A DNA stretch of 45,487 bases from Natronococcus sp. A-GB1 (GCF_029688845.1 NZ_JARUKW010000025.1:1-45487), one strand, 5' to 3'. Positions 34,307 through 42,990 are shown, counted from the stretch's first letter. Notes: a model not told the origin generated them from the letters alone. Program-made: numbers and translations.

Positions 34307-34774
34307 ATGTCAGAGAACTCGTTAAATCGACGACGATTTGTAACGATCGCTGGAACCGGTGCTGCAGTCGCCCTCGCCGGGTGTGGCGATGAGGAGGAAG
34401 AGGAGCCGGAGGACGACCCTGACGAGAACGGTCTCGACGAGAACGGTGACGACGACCTCGAGGAGGATGACGATCTCGCGGAGGACGACGAGGACGACCT
34501 CGATGACGACGAAGACGATGACCTCGACGAGAACGGCGACGACGAGGACGAAGAGGAGGATGACGAGCTCGACGACGAGGACGAGGAGCTCGATGACGAG
34601 GACGAGGAGAATGGGCTCGAGGAGGACGACGAGCTCGACGAGAACGGCGACGATGACCTCGAAGACGACGAGGACGAAGCCCTCGACGAGAACGGCGACG
34701 ATGACCTCGAAGACGACGAGGACGAAGCCCTCGACGAGAACGGCGACGACGCCTTCGACGACGAGGACGAATAA
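34307..34774 (+). CDS. Tat lipoprotein consisting almost only of acidic repeats
   Basis: The protein has 155 residues. The twin-arginine signal LNRRRFVTIAG and the lipobox LAGC (Cys26) are clear. Everything after Cys26 is Asp, Glu, Asn, Gly and Leu with no folded domain. It includes a perfect 16-residue repeat DENGDDDLEDDEDEAL in two tandem copies and a third partial copy. There is no other domain, so it is effectively a surface-tethered polyanion. Possible roles are cation or water retention, charge shielding or spacing of the envelope; this is inference. The related but longer lipoprotein at 36062-37441 has a folded C-terminus. Confidence 0.8.
   Translation: MSENSLNRRRFVTIAGTGAAVALAGCGDEEEEEPEDDPDENGLDENGDDDLEEDDDLAEDDEDDLDDDEDDDLDENGDDEDEEEDDELDDEDEELDDEDEENGLEEDDELDENGDDDLEDDEDEALDENGDDDLEDDEDEALDENGDDAFDDEDE
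34637..34774. repeat. 48-bp tandem repeat in the acidic lipoprotein gene
   Basis: Units at 34637-34684 and 34685-34732 appear identical in sequence, and a diverged partial unit runs 34733-34774. The unit is 16 codons, so copy changes keep the frame. Identity at the DNA level points to recent slippage or unequal crossover. Confidence 0.8.
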
Positions 34775-36061
34775 CCACTAGAGCCCCCCTCACTGTACGG
34801 CCGCCGTGTTAGGGGGCCACGCGGCTGCAGATTTCTGACGGTGTAACCAGGAAGCTTCTTGAGTCGAGACGGGAGTCGGTCCAGCCAGAGCGACCACTGG
34901 AGAGCAGCGCCCCGCTCACCACACAACGAGTTATCCCGACGAACAGACCGCGGACCCGAGGAGTGGCTGGCGAGTGCGCTCTCTGCGGTGGTTCGTCATG
35001 CCCAGTTGCGAGCGGGCCGAGACACAACGCAGCGGCTGATCAACCGAGGCGGTGTCGGGTCGAACACGGCGGTATCGGGTCGTCGACACTCTCGCTCAGT
35101 ATTGCAGCGATGGGATGAGGGAAGGAAGCGCGCAGTGGATCGGTCCATCGCACGCCACCCGTATCTTTCAGCCCCAGTCGTTTAAAATTCACTATTTCTC
35201 ACAAGGATGGTGCGGGCACCGCGACACTCGGGGTGAACCAGACAAGGGAGTGGCGCCGGGGGACGGCCAGGTGTGGGGAGGTCGTCGACGCCGTTCCACC
35301 CGACGAGAGCCCGGTCGTCGGCCCGGTCCGCTCGAGCCGGCCCGGCACGGCCGACTTGGTGGGTGAACTGCACTCGAGCAGTTACTTCTCGAGACCGGTC
35401 GCTGTCGTGGGTCGAGCAATCGGAACCTCATCGGCGCTGTCATCGACGACGTTATTCGTGTCGATCGTCGACCGTTCAACTGGACGGGGATGGGCTCCTA
35501 TCCGATCTCCCGTCCAGGCTGCCGCCTCTCCGGGTGGTAGCGTTTTCAGCAAGCGATCAGTATCTGTAGTGGCATCTCGATCGTACAGACGACCGACCAT
35601 TCCGCGGTTCGTAGGGCAATTCCGATCTGCCCCGGCGTCTTCGTTTGGCCCGGCGTTTGAACCCTCACAGGAGTTGGAAGCCAGTTCGCCGTGGTCCAGC
35701 CCGGTGGGCGTCTTTCTGTCTCCCGATCGGACTTGGCTTTCAATCCGGGCTCCGTCTAGGTAGCACCGTTTGAGGAACGAGGCAGATTGTGATGTTGGCT
35801 TGAAGCGGAAGCTGACAGAGCTACTTAAAGAGTCTTACGCAGCGGGTTTAAAGAACGTCAGGGAGGTGAAAAGCAATGAGGTCCGTCGGTGCGGGTATGA
35901 CTGACTCCTAGATCGGCCGTTGATGGTGTAGTGTTCTCTATTAAATACGAATTTGCTTGACTGTGCCTTTGAACTCTAAATTCAAAATGGCATCAGCAAT
36001 ACGAATGTCTCCCAATACGCTTTGGGACTAGGATTATCGGACAGTACGATAGATATGAGTT
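34775..36061. other. Gene-poor region, about 1.3 kb
   Basis: No confident gene. Two 15-base direct repeats GGCGGTRTCGGGTCG lie at 35048-35062 and 35068-35082. A minus-strand frame near 35382-35600 (ending PTTATGLEK) is weakly coding-like. A short plus-strand frame at 35770-35904, with TTG start, reads LKRKLTELLKESYAAGLKNV and may be the tail of a decayed gene. None has a recognised family. Confidence 0.4.
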
Positions 36062-37441
36062 ATGCACAGACGAACTATTCTAACCGGGTCTGGTGCTGTG
36101 GTTTCTGCAACTCTTGCCGGGTGCTCTCAATCACCTGCTGACGATGAGTCGGACGCTGAGGAAACAGGTGATGACGAAGATAACGAGTCTGCCGACGATT
36201 CTGGAGGGGGACTCGAGAGTGATGAGGAAGATGAGGAAGAGTCAGATGACGAATCTGCAGCTGAAGAAGAGGAACCCGAAGAATCTGGAGAGGACGAGGA
36301 ACAACCCCAGGAGGTAGAAGAAGACGAACCCGAAGAAGATGAGCCCGAGGAAGGAGACGAGAGAGAAGAAGACGACGAGGAGCCCGCTTCCGAGGAAGGG
36401 GGTGAAGACTCTGAGGAACAACTGGAAGAGTCTGAGACCGAAGAAGATGAGGACGCTGCGTCAGAGAACCAAGAGGAAGAACCCGACGAGACAGAAGACG
36501 AGGAGTCGGAAACGGAGGACCCAACCGAAGAACCTGAAGAGCCCGAGGAGGAGCCAGAGGACCAAGACGAAGAACCCGAAGAGGCGTCCGAACCAGAAGA
36601 GCAGGACGAAGAAGACGAGGAACCTGAAGAAACAGGCGACGGAGAGGAGGCCCAAGACGAAGAGTCCGAAGAGGCGTCCGAACCAGAAGCCCAGGACGAA
36701 GGAGACGAGGACTCTGAAGAGACGGACGAGGAAGAGGAGCCCCAAGACGGGGAGGAAGCAGACGAGGGAGAGGAGACCCAAGACGAGGAGGAATCAGAAG
36801 AGGAGACCGAGTCGGAAGACCAGGACGAAGAAGACGAGGAGCCTGAAGAAACAGACGACGAAGAGGAGACCCAAGACGAGGAGGAATCAGAAGAGGAGTC
36901 CGAGTCGGAAGAACAGGACGAAGAAGACGAGGAACCTGAAGAGGATAGTGACGAGAGTGGGGACGACAGTGATGAGGACACGGATGAGGACGGGGCGGAT
37001 GACTCCGATGAGGGCGAGGAAGGAGACACGGGCTCGGATGAAGACGGCGACGAGGAGAGCGAGGACGACGACTCCGCTGAAGAGACCGGTAATGGAGTCT
37101 CGCCCGAAGACATGGAGGGACAGATCCAGTACGCCGATGCGGAGGACGAGGAGGTGCTTGAGGTTACCGACCACGGGATAGAGTGGGCCGATTCCGATGT
37201 ACAAAACGATTGTCTGATTAACTATTCGCTTGAAAATGTGTCCGACTCCCAAGAGATGAATGTTCACTACGCAGGGGAACTGCTGGATGAAAACGGCGGA
37301 GTGGTTAGTAACATGGATGATATGGTGTTTTTGGAGCCTGGTGAGGCTTCAAGTGGCCATCTTGAAGCATACGGATGCGATGAGGCAGCTGATTACCGGA
37401 TTTCGCTCAGCATCGCCCACCGCAGTGACGTATCCGGTTAG
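36062..37441 (+). CDS. Tat lipoprotein with a 300-residue acidic repeat region and a C-terminal beta domain
   Basis: The protein has 459 residues. A twin-arginine signal (HRRTILTGSG) is followed by a lipobox LAGC with Cys21. Residues about 27-340 are overwhelmingly Glu and Asp with Ser, Pro and Gln, as degenerate repeats of about 31 residues (for example EETQDEEESEEE...EEPEETDDE). Residues about 345-459 form a different, balanced domain: NDCLINYSLENVSDSQEMNV, VVSNMDDMVFLEPGEASSGH and ADYRISLSIAH. The order resembles FxLYD-type immunoglobulin-like beta domains that describe a ligand-exposed surface. It is probably anchored outside the cell, with the acidic arm as a long stalk. Exact function unknown. 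Confidence 0.82.
   Translation: MHRRTILTGSGAVVSATLAGCSQSPADDESDAEETGDDEDNESADDSGGGLESDEEDEEESDDESAAEEEEPEESGEDEEQPQEVEEDEPEEDEPEEGDEREEDDEEPASEEGGEDSEEQLEESETEEDEDAASENQEEEPDETEDEESETEDPTEEPEEPEEEPEDQDEEPEEASEPEEQDEEDEEPEETGDGEEAQDEESEEASEPEAQDEGDEDSEETDEEEEPQDGEEADEGEETQDEEESEEETESEDQDEEDEEPEETDDEEETQDEEESEEESESEEQDEEDEEPEEDSDESGDDSDEDTDEDGADDSDEGEEGDTGSDEDGDEESEDDDSAEETGNGVSPEDMEGQIQYADAEDEEVLEVTDHGIEWADSDVQNDCLINYSLENVSDSQEMNVHYAGELLDENGGVVSNMDDMVFLEPGEASSGHLEAYGCDEAADYRISLSIAHRSDVSG
36772..36946. repeat. Imperfect 93-bp tandem repeats in the acidic lipoprotein gene
   Basis: Two neighbouring copies share long identical runs, such as GAGACCCAAGACGAGGAGGA, and encode near-identical 31-residue acidic units. 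More diverged units extend upstream to about 36590. The lengths are multiples of three. Confidence 0.6.
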
Positions 37442-38804
37442 AACGAATCTGACCGATACGACTAATGGGGTTACTTATCGGATTACCGAGAGCACCCGTG
37501 TGCTTTCAATTCAACACACGCTCAGATACCCACTCATGTTCTCCACTGCGTGAGATCACCTCTGTCCACTCGATACATGCCTACGGACTGCGGTTTCGCT
37601 ATCCGTCTGTGTATGACAATTGCAGGACCTGAACAGAGGAGATGACAGGCAAGTAACCTATACACTGTGGCTGACTGATAGGCGATCAGACGTGTCGGAG
37701 GCGGCAATTGGTGCAGGAAGTGTCACGGGAGACACGTCGCTACCTCCGACGTCCCCCGACTTTCTGCTTACACTACTAATAATTTCCCAATATAGAATAC
37801 TAGCAACAAATCACCAGTCCGCCGACGGGCTACGCGCCGATCGAGTGGCGAAGACCAGTTCGTGGCTGAGGGCGTCGACCATGTCGTGGCACTCGTTGAT
37901 CACGTCGAGCCCACCGTCCTCGTCGTCGACGCAGAACACGTTATGATGCCCGCCTACTGGGTTGCTCTCGACATGTCAGACTCGAACTCGAGATTCGCTC
38001 CGACACCGGTGTCCCGCTGCTCTAGGCGGCCGTCGTCGATGAGCCGACCGAGACGCTCGGAAACTCGCTCTGTCTGACGCTCGACTCAGGTGGTCCGGCC
38101 GAGAGCTGAGCGTCACCGCTGTGGACCGAACCGTCGGGACGAACGCTCAAGGCCGACCACCTGTGCGAGCGCTGTACTGAACGGATCGAAGCGCACCACC
38201 CGTCTCGCGGCGTTGCTCAACACTCGCTCGGGGAGTGGGCTTCCTAGTTCCTCCACCCCGCATGCAAAGTGAAAACACACCTTCAACTCCTCTCCGAAAG
38301 GCCGACGTCGTCGGTGTCTGATCGCGGCCGTCTGACCGAGAGTAACGCCGTCGAGACCGACGGGTGTCCGTCCCCCGGCTGCTCGAAGTCAGTACTGGTG
38401 GTGGTACAACAACCAACCAGACCCCCTACAAAGAGGGCCACACGCCGTCGAATGCCGGGGAATGCGAAGGCCAGAGGGTGAGTATGGCCTTCGTGACGTC
38501 CACGAGATCGCGTCGGTGTGAGGTTGGTGGGTAGGGAGACCAACCTGTCATGTCCTGAAGGGATCAGGCAGGCCAGTAGTACTCCCCAAGGGTGCTAATG
38601 GGATAGTCGGATCTACCAGCCATGTAGCCATCTCAGTCTCACTGACTACTACGTTACTATAGCATGAATGGAGGAGCATATCGGTGCAGATCACGGTTTT
38701 TTGATGGTCTCGCCAGTATCACCTTCTTCCCGACCGCCTCTCGAGCAGGAGAGGAACGGACACGGGAGGTGACTGAGCTGAGTGTAGACGGTATTGATAT
38801 CGTC
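37442..38804. other. Decayed, gene-poor region, about 1.36 kb
   Basis: No intact gene. Possible remnants are a minus-strand frame near 37823-37995 (NVFCVDDEDGGLDVINECHD) and a plus-strand frame near 38105-38247 (KADHLCERCTERIEAHHP, then stop), neither with a start. A run of stem-loops at 38465-38566 is listed separately. Frames at 38657-38888 on both strands are uncertain. Confidence 0.4.
38465..38566. repeat. Cluster of three stem-loops
   Basis: Arms CGAAGGCC (38465-38472) and GGCCTTCG (38486-38493) are perfect. So are AGGTTGGT (38521-38528) and ACCAACCT (38539-38546). A smaller CCTG/CAGG stem lies near 38552-38566. The spacing and perfect pairing could mark an IS200-type end, a small structured RNA or a terminator. 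I recognise no known RNA family. Confidence 0.45.
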
Positions 38805-39068
38805 TCAGTCCGATTCACCCTTGATTTCACCCGACTTCTCGGAGGGAGGACTGTCGTCCGTCTGCGCGGCATGTGTCCCATAGGGTAAGAGTCGGCAGAA
38901 GTCAGAGATAACGGCGAGCGGGAGTAGAGCGATTATGATGGCGTACGTAATGCCGAGCAAGAGGATCCCCAACCTACGTTGAGCTAAGAACTCACGGGAT
39001 ATGAAAGAATGGCGGGCGGCATCGGTCAACTTTACTGTTTCTTGGAACATGGCCCCTTCCTTGCTCAT
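38805..39068 (-). CDS. Small single-span membrane protein
   Basis: The product has 87 residues starting MSKEGAMFQETVKL. A hydrophobic segment RLGILLLGITYAIIIALLPL (about 32-51) is followed by an acidic tail ending DDSPPSEKSGEIKGESD, the haloarchaeal pattern. A TATA-like ATAAATAC, flanked by CTACT/AGTAG, lies about 35 bases upstream (39100-39117). A frame on the plus strand overlaps its 3' end but looks weaker. Function unknown; a small helper subunit or a decayed gene are both possible. Confidence 0.5.
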   Translation of the reverse strand: MSKEGAMFQETVKLTDAARHSFISREFLAQRRLGILLLGITYAIIIALLPLAVISDFCRLLPYGTHAAQTDDSPPSEKSGEIKGESD

Positions 39069-39420
39069 TGTCGACCCTCACCACTGCACAGGTGAGCTAT
39101 CTACTATAAATACAGTAGTTTTAGGTCCCTACACACAGTCCCTTGGTACGGTGTCCCAACCCTCCCGAACGCGGACGAGACTCCCGCGAGCGCCCGGTTA
39201 CAGTGCTCAGTGAGAACGACCCGGAGGCTGAGGGGGACGGGCTGGGTTCACGGGGACTGGTGACTCTGTACTGTCGGCACACGGCGGTTGATCTCATGGG
39301 TATCAAACGGTTTGGCGGGGGTATGGCTTTCCCAGGCGCAGGGGAACAGACAGGGGGAAAGCCGATGGTCAGAGAGAGTACTCCAACGGTACCCCACCCC
39401 CTCAGCCCATCGCGACCACC
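39069..39420. other. Intergenic region, about 350 bases
   Basis: It holds the promoter of the small minus-strand gene (39100-39117). There is no other confident gene. Confidence 0.4.
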
Positions 39421-39594
39421 GATGTGGACCGGAACTGGTGATGTCGGGACCACTTTCTCTGCGACACGACCGAGCACGTAGCGCTCGAAGCCCGTCTTGT
39501 CGCGGGTCCCCATCACGATTCGATCGAGATGGTTTCCCAAGCGTACGTACTGAAGCGCTTCTGACCGCCGTGCACCGATTTCGGTCTCGACCGG
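39421..39594 (-). pseudogene. C-terminal remnant of a universal stress protein (UspA)
   Basis: The minus strand reads YVRLGNHLDRIVMGTRDKTG, then FERYVLGRVAEKVVPTSPVP. This is the ATP-binding G-T-x-(G/D)-(R/K)-x-G-x-x-R-x-x-L-G-x-V-A-x-x-V motif and last strand of the Usp family. The Gly after M-G-T is replaced and the beginning of the protein is missing or scrambled. Upstream sequence does not continue the fold. It is a truncated pseudogene about 58 residues long. Confidence 0.7.
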
Positions 39595-39749
39595 GTACGA
39601 ACGTATTCGTCCGAAACCTGCCGAGCGGCTACTTGAGGACGAACTCGAATTCAATGCCGCAAGATACGAACTACGGTTGGAGTGCGGAAGCGGTTCAGCA
39701 AGGAGCACACCTCCTGAACGAATTCTGCTCGCATGGAGCGTGCGCAGGG

Positions 39750-39866
39750 TCACTGAGTCCGATCACTCATGTTGCCTTGACTGAGAGCTCCGAGACCGAT
39801 AGCAACACCAGCAGCGACAACGATCCCCCAAAGCCCAATGAGCACGGTTCGGCGAGTTACTCTCAT
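39750..39866 (-). CDS. 38-residue single-span peptide with a twin-arginine start
   Basis: The frame encodes MRVTRRTVLIGLWGIVVAAG, then VAIGLGALSQGN and an acidic/Gln end. One hydrophobic helix follows an RR motif, so it resembles an isolated Tat signal or a tiny membrane protein. It is compact, with a clear ATG and stop. It could be a genuine small protein or what is left of a lipoprotein gene. It lies just downstream of a weak minus-strand frame (39890-40093). Confidence 0.45.
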   Translation of the reverse strand: MRVTRRTVLIGLWGIVVAAGVAIGLGALSQGNMSDRTQ

Positions 39867-39889
39867 TTCGTTCCCATTATCATTTCGTC

Positions 39890-40093
39890 TCACTGTGTCC
39901 TGGAAGTAACCGGGCTGTCCTCGCTCAACTGGACGAACAGCCTGGCCATCTCCTTGACGCAGGCACCGACGATATCGGCAGGCCTGCGACTGTCCGCGAG
40001 ACAGGGTCGAACACCTAATGGCCGCAGTTCGTCTGTGCGGCTACGGCCCGCTGTACGTACTGACGCCACTCGCTCGGAGGAGCGAGCGATCAC
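39890..40093 (-). CDS. Weak hypothetical ORF
   Basis: The frame gives 67 residues whose last 30 (DIVGACVKEMARLFVQLSED) look like real protein, with good third-position GC. The first half is Arg-rich and less convincing. It may be the tail of a truncated gene. It ends 23 bases upstream of the 38-residue ORF on the same strand. Confidence 0.3.
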   Translation of the reverse strand: MIARSSERVASVRTAGRSRTDELRPLGVRPCLADSRRPADIVGACVKEMARLFVQLSEDSPVTSRTQ

Positions 40094-40318
40094 TGCCAGT
40101 GGTCTGGGGTCGGTGCTCGACAGGCGTCGCGTCGATCAGGTCACCAAATCTACCCATCTACCTCTATACTAGTAAACATCTCACATAAATCTAGTGTGAC
40201 TTTGAGTTAAGTGCGGATGCGCATTTGATATTTCGATGATGTGTATCTCTCTACGGCGACTGCCGCCGAACTAGGGGAGTGCCCTACTCAGACGGACAGC
40301 CGTGATACCTCGTCCAGG
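40094..40318. other. Intergenic region
   Basis: No gene is seen. An AT-rich stretch (40158-40240) may contain a promoter for the plus-strand frame at 40319. Confidence 0.35.
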
Positions 40319-40798
40319 ATGCGGACGGGTAGCTCACCCTCGTTACGGCCGATTGGGGATGAGTTGTTCCTGTGGAAAGACTCCTCTGCGACCGCCGTCG
40401 ACCGGCTCGATGCCCTCGCAGTTCGTGACCGCATCGAGTCCCGATCGGCGGCCCTCGAGGGCCAGGCCAGCAGCGAGATTCCGACCGGAACAACGACGGG
40501 AGACGTCCGTGTCGTAGCCAGTATGGCACACACCGTCGGTGAGCTTCGAAACGCAATCAGGGAAGCGGTCGGTCGGTTTGAACGGGAGGGCTCGCCAGCG
40601 TTCACGAAAGAGGCCCTCGCCGCAGTCTGTGATACGGTGGGGTATGAAGACCCTATTGCGGGAGTGTTATTGGCCCACAGGATCAACCATGCAGAGCCAT
40701 GGCTACCGAAGCGACGTTTACACTTCCGCCGGATGAGTTCCCATTGGGGTGCGTGTTCGAACGATTTCCGGAGGTGTCTATCCATCTGGAGCAGGTGA
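40319..40798 (+). pseudogene. Truncated haloarchaeal gene with a short helical domain
   Basis: The frame runs 40319-40798. The part from an internal ATG at 40523 (MAHTVGELRNAIREAV, then FTKEALAAVCDTVGY) resembles haloarchaeal proteins with an F-T-K-E-x-L-A-x-(I/V)-C-x-x-V-G-Y helical motif. After GYEDPI the sequence loses coding character and the frame overlaps the start of the next gene by 100 bases. I read it as a gene cut off at its 3' side. The upstream part (DRLDALAVRDRIESRSAALE) has normal codon use and may be a separate piece. Confidence 0.4.
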
Positions 40799-41358
40799 TT
40801 CCCGCAGGTGAGGTGGTGGTTCCCTACTTCTGGGTGAAAGGAACCACAGCAGAAGTCATCGAAGATGAATTCACCGGCCAACCGGGTCTACAGTCCATAC
40901 GACAGATGGACGCCGTTCAAGAGCAGCGTCTGTTGCGCGCCGAGTGGGAACAGGCCTATTCGGGCATAATGCAGGCGCTGATAGATTCGGCGGTCGTCCT
41001 GATCAACGGTAACGGCACCAACGAGCAGTGGACGTTTGAGATTCGTGGCAACGATCGAAGCGAGATCGCTGACTTCCATCAACGGTGTCAGCAGTTAGAT
41101 GTCCAGTTCGAACTCACGGCGCTTCACGCGCTGACCCCGCTTAATTCCGCGACCGAAAAGGCACTGACTGAAACCCAACAGGAGGCATTGATGCTCGCGT
41201 ACAAGCACGGATACTATCGGACACCACGCGAAATCACCTTGGAAGAACTCGCTGTCGAACTCGGCATCACCCAACAGGCTGTTGCGTCCCGACTCCGGCG
41301 CGGAATCAATCAAATCCTCGGAGAGACACTGCACGAATTAGAGCCGAAGAACGAGTGA
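40699..41358 (+). CDS. Bat-like transcription regulator with C-terminal HTH (HTH_10)
   Basis: The protein has 219 residues. The N-terminal two thirds (ATFTLPPDEFPLGCVFERFP, through VLINGNGTNEQWTFEIRGND) is the GAF-HTH-associated domain of bacterio-opsin-activator-like proteins. The C-terminus TETQQEALMLAYKHGYYRTP, followed by ITLEELAVELGITQQAVASR, is the HTH_10 DNA-binding domain. Such proteins regulate transcription in response to undefined signals. It has no PAS or GAF sensor in front. Sixty-six bases later a DUF7344-like gene follows in the same direction, probably in one operon. Confidence 0.9.
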   Translation: MATEATFTLPPDEFPLGCVFERFPEVSIHLEQVIPAGEVVVPYFWVKGTTAEVIEDEFTGQPGLQSIRQMDAVQEQRLLRAEWEQAYSGIMQALIDSAVVLINGNGTNEQWTFEIRGNDRSEIADFHQRCQQLDVQFELTALHALTPLNSATEKALTETQQEALMLAYKHGYYRTPREITLEELAVELGITQQAVASRLRRGINQILGETLHELEPKNE

Positions 41359-41424
41359 GCACGTATAAGCGCATTGAATGCGAAAAACCAAGTCTCAACC
41401 CGGCCCGTCATCTGATCTTCAGTA

Positions 41425-41775
41425 ATGAGCGACGACTTCGATCTCGTACTCGACCTCTGTCAAGACAAACATCGGCGCATCATCCTCGGGGTACTCGCCA
41501 CGGAACGACGGCCGTTGACACTCAACGACCTCACGAAGACGGTGCTCAAACACAACCATCAGATGCCACTGACGGAAATCTCCGAGGAAGCGCTCACACC
41601 CATTCGCGTATCGATGCATCACCAGCACATCCCTCGGTTAACAGCGGCAGAGATCATCAGGTACGATCCGAAGCGCCGGCTTGTTGAACCGACAGCAGAG
41701 TTTGAGCGAGTTGAACCCTATCTTTCAGTGATCCTCGAAGCGGATCCCGATCTGGAACCGCCCGTCGATCTATGA
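41425..41775 (+). CDS. DUF7344-like winged-helix protein
   Basis: The protein has 116 residues. DLVLDLCQDKHRRIILGVLA is the typical first helix pair, and LTLNDLTKTVLKHNHQMPLT is the following segment. HHQHIPRLTAAEIIRYDPKR gives the wing with the characteristic H-x-H-I-P-x-L. Members of this haloarchaeal family are small winged-helix proteins, often alone or next to other regulators, and presumably bind DNA. It sits downstream of the Bat-like gene, so the two may control a shared target. Confidence 0.85.
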   Translation: MSDDFDLVLDLCQDKHRRIILGVLATERRPLTLNDLTKTVLKHNHQMPLTEISEEALTPIRVSMHHQHIPRLTAAEIIRYDPKRRLVEPTAEFERVEPYLSVILEADPDLEPPVDL

Positions 41776-41919
41776 CTGCTGAACCCACTCTCGCTATTCA
41801 GTAGGCTTCTCTTGACCGCTATCGGAGGAATTGATCGCGGTACCGTTCCCCACTTGCCCTGTCCCTATCGTTCGCCGGGTAGTCCCAGCGGGGGATACCG
41901 AACCGTGCTTCGACACAGC

Positions 41920-42024
41920 CGCCACCTGCTCGCGGTCGAGCTGTGCCCGGACAGCCGCATCCAGAGTGTGATGAGCGACGAGGCCGTGTTCTTCTTGCCG
42001 GAGGACGGGAAGAACACAGGGTGA
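41920..42024 (+). pseudogene. Internal scrap of an Orc1/Cdc6 gene
   Basis: The plus strand reads HLLAVELCPDSRIQSVMSDE, then AVFFLPEDG, and stops at 42022-42024. The full gene has LLEVDLRLDSRVESAMSDEA and VCFPPYDG at the matching place (about residues 187-216). Only about 30 residues of similarity are left. It lies upstream of the truncated N-terminal copy, so the pieces are out of order. Confidence 0.7.
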
Positions 42025-42183
42025 GAGTCCCGGACCGGTAGCGGACGGTGTCGGTACCCATTGCACAGGAAGGGCAAGGCGAGCCCGGGAACCGTGGTCT
42101 GACAGCGTTGGGTACTGGCCGACGTTTCGTCGGGACCGCCGTCACTCCCGGGCGGCCGCTGGCCACCCGCGTCACCGACGCGT

Positions 42184-42201
42184 GCGATACGTTCATTACT
42201 G
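42184..42201 (+). promoter_or_regulatory. Conserved 18-base block before the truncated orc1 gene
   Basis: GCGATACGTTCATTACTG recurs as GCGATACGTTCATTGCTG at 43654-43671, in both cases 47-49 bases before the ATG. It may be a promoter, operator or a remnant of the duplicated unit. I did not recognise a standard ORB element. Confidence 0.45.
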
Positions 42202-42232
42202 TCACACGGCTACCACTAGCACCTGCGATCGT

Positions 42233-42727
42233 ATGAGCAAGTACGACGACCTCTTCGAGGCGACGGCGCCCGACGACAGCCCCTTCGCCGACAAGGCCGC
42301 CCCCGATCCCCTCGCCGACCCCCCGACGATCCACGCCCGCGACGACCAGGAACGCGAGCTGGCGACGATCTTGAACGGCGTCCAGGAGGGGTATCTCCCG
42401 CCGACGGTCTCGATCTACGGCCCGCCGAGCACCGGCAAGACCCTGACCACGAGGCGGGCCTGTCGGGAGTTCGCCGTCCGGACCGAGTCGATCGCCGTCG
42501 AGTACGTCAACCTCAAGGAGTGTCGCACGCTGTTCAGCGTGGCCAACGAGATCCTCGTCGAGCTCACCGGCACGAAACGGAAGGCCTACGAGGGGTTGAA
42601 CGGTGTTTTCGAGGCGATCTGGACCGCCCTCGAGGCCTCTCCCGAGTGGACAGTGCTCGTCCTCGACGAGATCGACCACGTCCGACACGATTCGAACGAC
42701 GATCCCAACGAGTTCTCTGCTAGGTAA
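42233..42727 (+). pseudogene. orc1/cdc6: Truncated Orc1/Cdc6 (N-terminal third only)
   Basis: The product has 164 residues from MSKYDDLFEATAPDD. It is nearly identical in layout to the full gene at 43701 up to DPNEF (Walker B VLVLDEIDHV), then stops with SAR. The Walker A motif reads GPPSTGKT, where the full copy has GPPGTGKT. The AAA+ domain is therefore cut before sensor 1 and the winged helix is absent, so it cannot be a working initiator. It could still make a short dominant fragment, but a decaying duplicate is likelier. Confidence 0.85.
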
Positions 42728-42834
42728 CCATCCCGAAGGAAACGCGCCCGCAGGCATGGCTCTCGGTTCGGCGGTCGAATCGTCGTCCGCCGCGCTGCCG
42801 AACTGTTTTACCCGTAGCGCTCGTTCGGCTACTT
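42728..42834. other. Short spacer before the toxin-antitoxin pair
   Basis: No gene is seen. It includes the region where a promoter for the PIN-toxin pair should lie, for example GTTTTACCC near 42805-42813. Confidence 0.35.
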
Positions 42835-42990
42835 ATGGGAGTGTATGCCGACGACGTGGCCGAATTCGCCCGCTCGGACGACGCCGGCGATGACGACCGC
42901 GAGCCACTCGGCGAGCGGCTTCGCGGACTGGCATCCGAACTCGACGTCGATTCCGTCGACGAAGTTCGGGGCCTTCGTGAACGGCGATGA
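42835..42990 (+). CDS. Probable antitoxin partner of the PIN toxin
   Basis: The product has 51 residues, MGVYADDVAEFARSDDAGDD followed by REPLGERLRGLASELDVDSV and an Arg end. It is acidic in front and helical at the back. Its TGA overlaps the next ATG by four bases (ATGA at 42987-42990), the typical arrangement of an antitoxin-toxin pair. I see no ribbon-helix-helix or AbrB DNA-binding motif, so it may only neutralise the toxin by binding it. Too small to be certain, but the position argues strongly. Confidence 0.6.
   Translation: MGVYADDVAEFARSDDAGDDDREPLGERLRGLASELDVDSVDEVRGLRERR

Larger units (their letters stand above)
41776..42232. other. Intergenic region containing an orc1/cdc6 scrap
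   Basis: Apart from the orc1/cdc6 piece at 41920-42024 no gene is seen. Its right end (42184-42232) resembles the upstream region of the full orc1/cdc6 gene. Confidence 0.5.

Noticed and set aside
33718-34926. 402-residue serine/arginine-rich minus-strand frame
   Set aside because: It covers the acidic lipoprotein gene and the gap before it on the opposite strand. Composition is explained by the reverse of GAC/GAG codons.
36127-37113. 328-residue serine-rich frame on the minus strand
   Set aside because: It is the mirror image of the GAG/GAC-rich acidic repeats of the plus-strand lipoprotein. Low complexity with no start signal.
41819-42757. 312-residue minus-strand frame across the truncated orc1 gene
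   Set aside because: A similar shadow appears opposite the full orc1 gene (43257-44147), so it only reflects the duplicated coding sequence.
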